Origin: Neckera pumila
Lineage: Eukaryota; Streptophyta; Bryopsida; Hypnales; Neckeraceae
Assembly (NCBI GenBank): GCA_963969595.1
Contig: OZ018409.1
Location: 16,586,975 to 16,650,974, forward strand
DNA length: 64,000 bases
Direction of reading: 5' to 3'
Within the stretch, counting starts at the first letter, position 1. The number at the start of each line of letters is the position of its first letter. The notes below the pieces were generated by a model that saw only the letters and a list, made by a program, of their open reading frames with translations, searched no databases and had not been told where the DNA came from. This document shows positions 58,677 to 64,000 of the stretch, in pieces. Made by a program: the position numbers and the translations under genes.

Positions 58677-58763
58677 AAAGGTAAAAAGAGGGGGAGGGGG
58701 AGGGAAAAAAGGAAAAAGGAGGGGGAAGAGGAAAAAAGAAAAAAAAGAAAAAAAAAGAGACAA
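58677..58763. repeat. Polypurine tract
   Basis: About 85 bases of almost uninterrupted A and G with G runs (GGGGGAGGGGGAGGG) followed by A-rich runs. Confidence 0.85.
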
Positions 58764-59029
58764 AAACAAGAAGATGAATTGAGCTTTTAAATCAATTAAA
58801 AACAAGACTTGAACATCAATACCTTAAAGAAGAGAGTTTACCTCTTTGTTCATTATCAATCAAGAATGTAGAGGCTTTGCACCCATTATTTACTTGTGTA
58901 TGCAAAGTAAAAATTGAATAAAAGTAAATGTATAATACCCAACAACTCTCAGTTGTCCCCTTCTATTCAACCGTTCAAAAGAATTTTGTATAATATAGAA
59001 TACAAATGATATTTTTTGTCTTGCATTAT

Positions 59030-59580
59030 GAACATTTGTGATGAATTTTTTTAATTCAATTGCATAAATATGTAGAAAGCATCCATACACATGTTTCTCC
59101 TTTAATAAGCATCTCCAAAAAGTTTTAGAATTCCCTCACAACGGTTTCAAAAGTTGGAGTGGCAATGTCCAAATTTTGAAAAATGGATATTTCTATATTG
59201 TAATTAGATTTTGCTCTTTGGCCTTTACATTGTTACAAATAGTGCACATTTGACCATGAGGGTACAATTTCTTTGCCAAAACCAAATCACAATGAAGAGA
59301 TATCGATTATTCAAAATTTGGACCTTGACACCGCAACTTTTGCAACCATTGTGAGGGAATTCTAAAACTTTTTGGAGATGTTCCTTAGTACATATTGCCG
59401 CAATTGAATGAAAAAAAATTTATCATCACTATCTTTCAATGAATTATCATGTAAAATCATTAAAATTTAATGAAACAATTCATCCAAAATGGAGTTTTGG
59501 TTTTCTGAAATCCAAATTTGGTATGCTTGATTGCAATTGAGTAGAAATTGAATGTTGATTACTGGTATCGAACATGAAAA
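59030..59580. repeat. Palindromic repeat related to the 5-10 kb array
   Basis: Arms fold about 59,250: CTCCAAAAAGTTTTAGAATT near 59,113 pairs with AATTCTAAAACTTTTTGGAG near 59,375. The TTTTTTTAATTCAATTGCAT block and the flanking text match the units at 5.15-10.3 kb. A solitary member of that family. Confidence 0.7.
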
Positions 59581-61466
59581 ATATTAATCATATGATATGT
59601 TCTGCACTTTTCTTTTAAATGGCAGAATAGGGGGGAAGACAATGGAGAGTTGCCAGCTATTGTACAATGGTCACATTTGTTCTAGTTTGTTTTGTATGTA
59701 GTGTTGAAATATCCTTGGTTGTACATTCACCGGTCATTCTTTTTATACCATTGGAGAGCTTGACTCTGACAAGGATTGTACTTAAGTTGTATCTTTGCTT
59801 TTGGTAGTATGATGGATTTGTAAGTAGTTTTTTAGACCATAAATTGAACTAAGTTATTGAAAATAGAGTATAGGTGTTTTTGATGTCATTCTTGGCATTG
59901 CCAAAAAGCTTTCAATGAGTAGACATGCATCCAAGTTGCTTTGCACTTTTGGTTCTTAAGTGTGAAAGTTATAGATTTTCAATTGAATTTTGTTTCTGTA
60001 AATTTAATTTAATTATGGATAAATTATACTAAAAATTAAAAATTAAAAGAATATATAGGAAAATCACGAAAATACTTGGCCAAGTGCAGAATGCCAAACA
60101 AGTTGTTTATAAGTCAAACTTTAAAAAATTACACTGATTTTAAATTTTGTAAGAATAACAAAAACATCTTTGTATTGAAGAAGAAGAAAAGTTTAAAATT
60201 CAATTTATAAATCAGTTTAATATTGGTAGATTAATTAAATAAATCTTTAACATGATTTTAAAATACAAAAGTTAAATGTTCTAAACAACATTCAATGCAT
60301 TGTATATATTTCAATGTAATCATAAATGTTTTTATTTTTTTATATATTTTTTATTTTATTTGGATATTTGCAAATTAAAATAAAATATTAAATCCTTTAG
60401 CATTACTGAAGGGAATAAAAATCAATAATATAATGATGTAAAGGAAATATAAAATGATTGCAAAGCAATGTTGTCATTTTATTTGTACAAAAGAAAACAT
60501 GTGTTCAAATAGAAACAAACTTAAATGAAAACCAATGCTTTGTAAAAAGCATCAACATGACAACTAAATTCTCTTGATCATTGTAGTTTTACATATATGA
60601 TAAATCTATATATTAAATGAAATACACATAAATTCTATCATGAGTGTGTATATATAATGATTTTTTGTTTTCCTCTTTTGTCTTCATCTTTCTTCTTTTG
60701 TTTCAATTGAAATTGATTTCAAATAAAGAAATTAGAGTTGGCAATCAATAGTATAATGGAGGGCTCTTATTGCAACCTTCTTCTTCAAACAATGCCTACA
60801 AGAAGCTCTGAAATGAACAATAAGTGGTTTTGAAATGGATTGTCAGTAATGTAAGAGCATAATAAGATTTGCTAGATATTAGTTTAAATACATTGTCAAT
60901 AGATGGGATATGAGTCTAGGTGGGTCCATTTCAAAGCTAGGGGGGGTTCACTTAATTTATTTCTAAATGAAAATTGATTGCCCAATTGCCTTTTTACAAA
61001 TGCTAAAGAATTTAGGGTTTGTTTAAGTTTAGTAATGATTGCATTTTGGAACCTTGTGTATTACTTTTTGCATGCTGCAGTAATTGATTTTGGTCAATCC
61101 ATATCATTTTTCAAATTGCATGTGTGTGGGATTTGCAAGGCCTATGATTAGAAATAGGTCCATGTGGGAGAATTCTTTGGAAACTCATAAGTAATTCATC
61201 AATGCTCCAAAAAAATGAAACCATTTGCGTTAGATTCTGCATTAGTTTTTCTTTAAGCAAAAAAAAAAATATGAAACCATTTGTGTTAGATTCTACATTA
61301 GTTTTTCTTCAAGTGAAAAATAAGGAAAAAAACTTTTTGGCATCTGAAACCCATCAGAAATGCCAACTAGCCCTTAAAGGAACGCTTTATGAGCACAATA
61401 CTTTAACATGTGAAAACTTAAGCATAAGAGCAAACAAAAGACAGGATTGCATCAAATCAACACTAT
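59581..61466. other. No gene seen; local direct repeat
   Basis: AT-rich spacer. ATGAAACCATTTGxGTTAGA units are duplicated in tandem at about 61,214-61,262 and 61,270-61,316. Confidence 0.4.
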
Positions 61467-61880
61467 TAAGGTAGGATGCTCTAAATGTGACTGGCTTCTT
61501 CAAATCAACCCTACAAAATGGTACTGAATAGATATGAGTTGGTCTTGAAATGGACCACTTTAGTCATTGATTGAACCCCCCCAAAAAGTATTCTTTATTG
61601 CAAGAGCCAGTCATTGGCCTTGATTTCCTCAAATCACTTTAGAAGTTGTAAGTGGACACATTTTGGAAGACGTAGGGTCACAAATAGGTACCTACAATAG
61701 AAATCTTAGGAAATTCATAGCTAACTCAAAAATGCTTCAAGAAATATGAAACCACTTGTGTTACGTTCTTCATCCATTTTTCTTTCTTGAAAAAATGAGT
61801 GAAAAACATTTCTATTTATGCAAACCTACAAAAAAGGCGGACCAGCCCTTAAATGGTCGCTTTTAGAGCATCCTACCTTA
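61467..61880. mobile_element. MITE with 19-base perfect terminal inverted repeats
   Basis: 414 bases, left TAAGGTAGGATGCTCTAAA (61,467-61,485), right its exact complement (61,862-61,880). Possible TTA/TAA target, consistent with PIF/Harbinger but not certain. Confidence 0.65.
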
Positions 61881-62308
61881 CCTTACCTTCCTTGGAAGTC
61901 TTCCAGTAATTTGGTTTAATCCTCCATGAAAAGTTAAAAACTTTGAATATTCTGACCAATTTAGAGTTAAAAATGGGGTTAATCCTTAAGAAAAACTTGG
62001 CCATAAAGCTGAATCGCCCCAATTGAGACGCTCATGGAAAAAAAAAGCAGACACAGAGACGCAGCCCCAAGCAAAGAATTAGAGACCACATCAGTTGAAC
62101 CAGCACATCCACCTCTGAGTTTTCAAGCTCTCCATTCAAGCATGGATTTTTTAAGCATGGGATTTTTTAATCAAGTAACTGCCAGATTTCCCAAATTAAA
62201 TATTCTAAATGGTCTCATCGACATGCAGTCACAGTAGTCACAGTTACTGTTGATTTAAACTTTAAAGTTTTTGTCCTACTTTGTCCTATCTAAAAGTGAG
62301 ACCGGAAA
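61881..62308. other. No gene seen
   Basis: Short spacer with no recognised feature. Confidence 0.35.
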
Positions 62309-62338
62309 GGGGGTGGGGGGGTGGGTGGGGGTGAGGGG
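62309..62338 (+). repeat. G-quadruplex-type G-rich tract
   Basis: Thirty bases of G runs (GG-GGG, GGGGGGG, GGG, GGGGG, GGGG) with single T or short spacers, directly left of TTAA element G. Confidence 0.8.
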
Positions 62339-62346
62339 ACTCTTAA

Positions 62347-63232
62347 CCCTTTAGCGACCGTGGTTGATTTGGGGGAGTCATTTTTTCAGTATATACTTTT
62401 AAAAAGTTATTTTGGGATGAGCTTTGAGCCAGATAAATATGATCGGATCGTAGAAATTGAGGCTACAAGGCCTTGGCAATGTATTGCCACAAGAATGAAG
62501 GTGATCGAAACTTTCTTTTAGACGTGAGAATGGCTCAAGGATTGAAGAGAGAACTGAACCTACTATAGTTAAGCAAAAGTGTCTCTAAAGTAGGTGGCTC
62601 AAAATTCTCTCACACTCTAAAACACTCCACTCCTCAAATATACGTTGTTTGTACATGTTGATTTTCCATCTTCACAAGAATGTACAAAAAATGTATATTT
62701 TATGGTTTTTAGACCTCTACAGTTTCAACTTCAAAAATTCATAACAAATTCCATAAAGTTCCAAAAAATATGAAATAACTTGGATTAGAGGCCAATTCTA
62801 CTTGTTTCTCAAGGACATTTTAATGAAATATAATTCAAAATTTTTTACCTCCCCAAAACTCAATTTTAACTCTTAGATGGATAGTTTTTGGCTCTCCTAC
62901 CTTAGCTAATCCATGTACATCCTTGGATTTCATGGATTAGACGGTGGTGGGCTTGCTAAGCAACATTGTTGCCTTCATGGCTCATGTATTTTGATAAAAA
63001 TTTGCCTAGATTGAAGCTTATTTTTACATTTCCTTGGCCAGCATAGATTCATTCGAATTAGCATAGCTCACACATTATTGCATGCTGTGCCAAACAATTT
63101 GGTTTAAAGTGAGCGTCTAAAGATGCTCTAACTCCGTCCCTCTTTGGATTTTTACAAATTAGGTGTATTTGACCTACAACAAGCATAGAATCCATAAATG
63201 TACCAAAATGTGGTCAACCGGTCACTAAAGGA
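62347..63232. mobile_element. TTAA element G (886 bp)
   Basis: Bounded by TTAA at 62,343-62,346 and 63,233-63,236. Ends CCCTTTAGCGACCG and (reverse strand) TCCTTTAGTGACCG. Same length as element F. The CCCTTTAG end at TTAA is close to piggyBac-type MITEs known from other eukaryotes. No coding capacity. Confidence 0.72.
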
Positions 63233-63236
63233 TTAA

Positions 63237-63595
63237 GGAAGTTTGCATATCACGTGTGACTAAAAGATATTATTTATGGGGGTATTTTGATAGAGGGACT
63301 AATGAAATAGACCATATCATTAGCTCATTTTTTAATTTTGTCATGATTTTAAGTACCATACACTTACTTGGAATTTGAATGATCGGACAATTTTTCATAC
63401 TATTACTTCATTATAATTAAAGGACCTTGAATTAGAAACACCCTATACGTAACAAAACTATACCTTATAAGCAATTCTTTTTTTCACTTTAAAGATTTCA
63501 CCTTTGTGTTGATTTAAAATTTTTTTTTACAGATAAGGTAGCGATAACAACTCTAGCATGAATGTAAAATTGTATAGAAACACTTTGCAAAACAA
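63237..63595. other. No gene seen
   Basis: AT-rich spacer between two miniature elements. Confidence 0.4.
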
Positions 63596-63802
63596 CACTA
63601 TAAGAAACCCATGTTTTAAGTTATGGATTCTAGGTGGCATCTACTTTAACAACCCATATTTTTGTGTCAATTATAACGTCCAAAGTAACATCTTGATGTT
63701 ATATTGAACATTATAATTGACATAAAAATCTGAGTTGTCAAAGTAGACATGATCTAAAATCCGTCATCTAAGACATTAATTAGACACGGGTTTCTAATAG
63801 TG
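63596..63802. mobile_element. CACTA-type MITE
   Basis: 207 bases, left CACTATAAGAAACCC, right GGGTTTCTAATAGTG, flanked by CAA on both sides (63,593-63,595 and 63,803-63,805). The arms stay complementary through much of the element. CACTA ends with a 3-bp target duplication. Confidence 0.75.
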
Positions 63803-64000
63803 CAAAAGAAGGATTACTTATATACCTAAACCACTATTGCCCATATCTTTGTAGAAAACCTTGAAACCTTAAAGCATACAGCAATGAAACAGAAGGAGTT
63901 TGGTGTGTAATTTGCCTGAATCCTAAGATACAAAAATTGCAAATCCTTGAGCCAAAGTAACTGGAATACAATGCACAAGGTGTTCTATGTCGCTCACAGC

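Overview
This window is plant nuclear DNA: mostly AT-rich, gene-poor and dense in transposons. It carries a plant L-type (legume-type) lectin domain, a plant-like TIR domain, a plant CACTA transposon with tnp2 and Transposase_24-type proteins, GT-AG introns and several miniature inverted-repeat elements. I cannot name the species. The intronless lectin-TIR gene, the piggyBac-like TTAA elements and the lack of familiar seed-plant genes make a non-seed land plant (fern, lycophyte or bryophyte) a reasonable but unproven guess.

Layout: 1-13.3 kb is AT-rich repeat territory (0.9-kb elements ending in CCC(C/T)TAAAG next to TTAA; a 5-kb array of alternating inverted repeats at 5.15-10.3 kb). 13.3-17.4 kb is one copy of a segmental duplication carrying a broken lectin-TIR pseudogene. 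17.4-25.7 kb holds more repeats (head-to-head TTAA elements, small MITEs, short tandem repeats). 25,720-47,929 is one 22.2-kb CACTA transposon with matching terminal inverted repeats and a 3-bp AAT target duplication. It holds a decayed tnp2 gene on the minus strand, two internal segments encoding related gag-like or coiled-coil proteins, and a divergent plus-strand TNP1-like gene that includes an FCP1/NIF (HAD) phosphatase-like domain. 48.2-49.1 kb is another TTAA element. 51.5-53.0 kb is a terminal-inverted-repeat element with two internal hairpins. 53.0-57.6 kb is the second copy of the duplication, with an intact lectin-TIR gene on the minus strand. 57.6-64 kb is AT-rich with further MITEs.

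The main result is the intact gene at 54,926-56,569. It encodes a 547-residue protein with signal peptide, extracellular L-type lectin, one transmembrane helix and cytoplasmic TIR domain, in a single exon. This is the layout of a lectin receptor kinase with the kinase replaced by a TIR domain, or of an animal Toll-like receptor with LRRs replaced by a lectin. The lectin metal-site residues and the putative TIR catalytic glutamate are all present. The copy 40 kb away has lost the membrane helix and half of the TIR domain and has Gly at the catalytic position. No other gene here is clearly functional; the transposon genes are interrupted by many in-frame stops.
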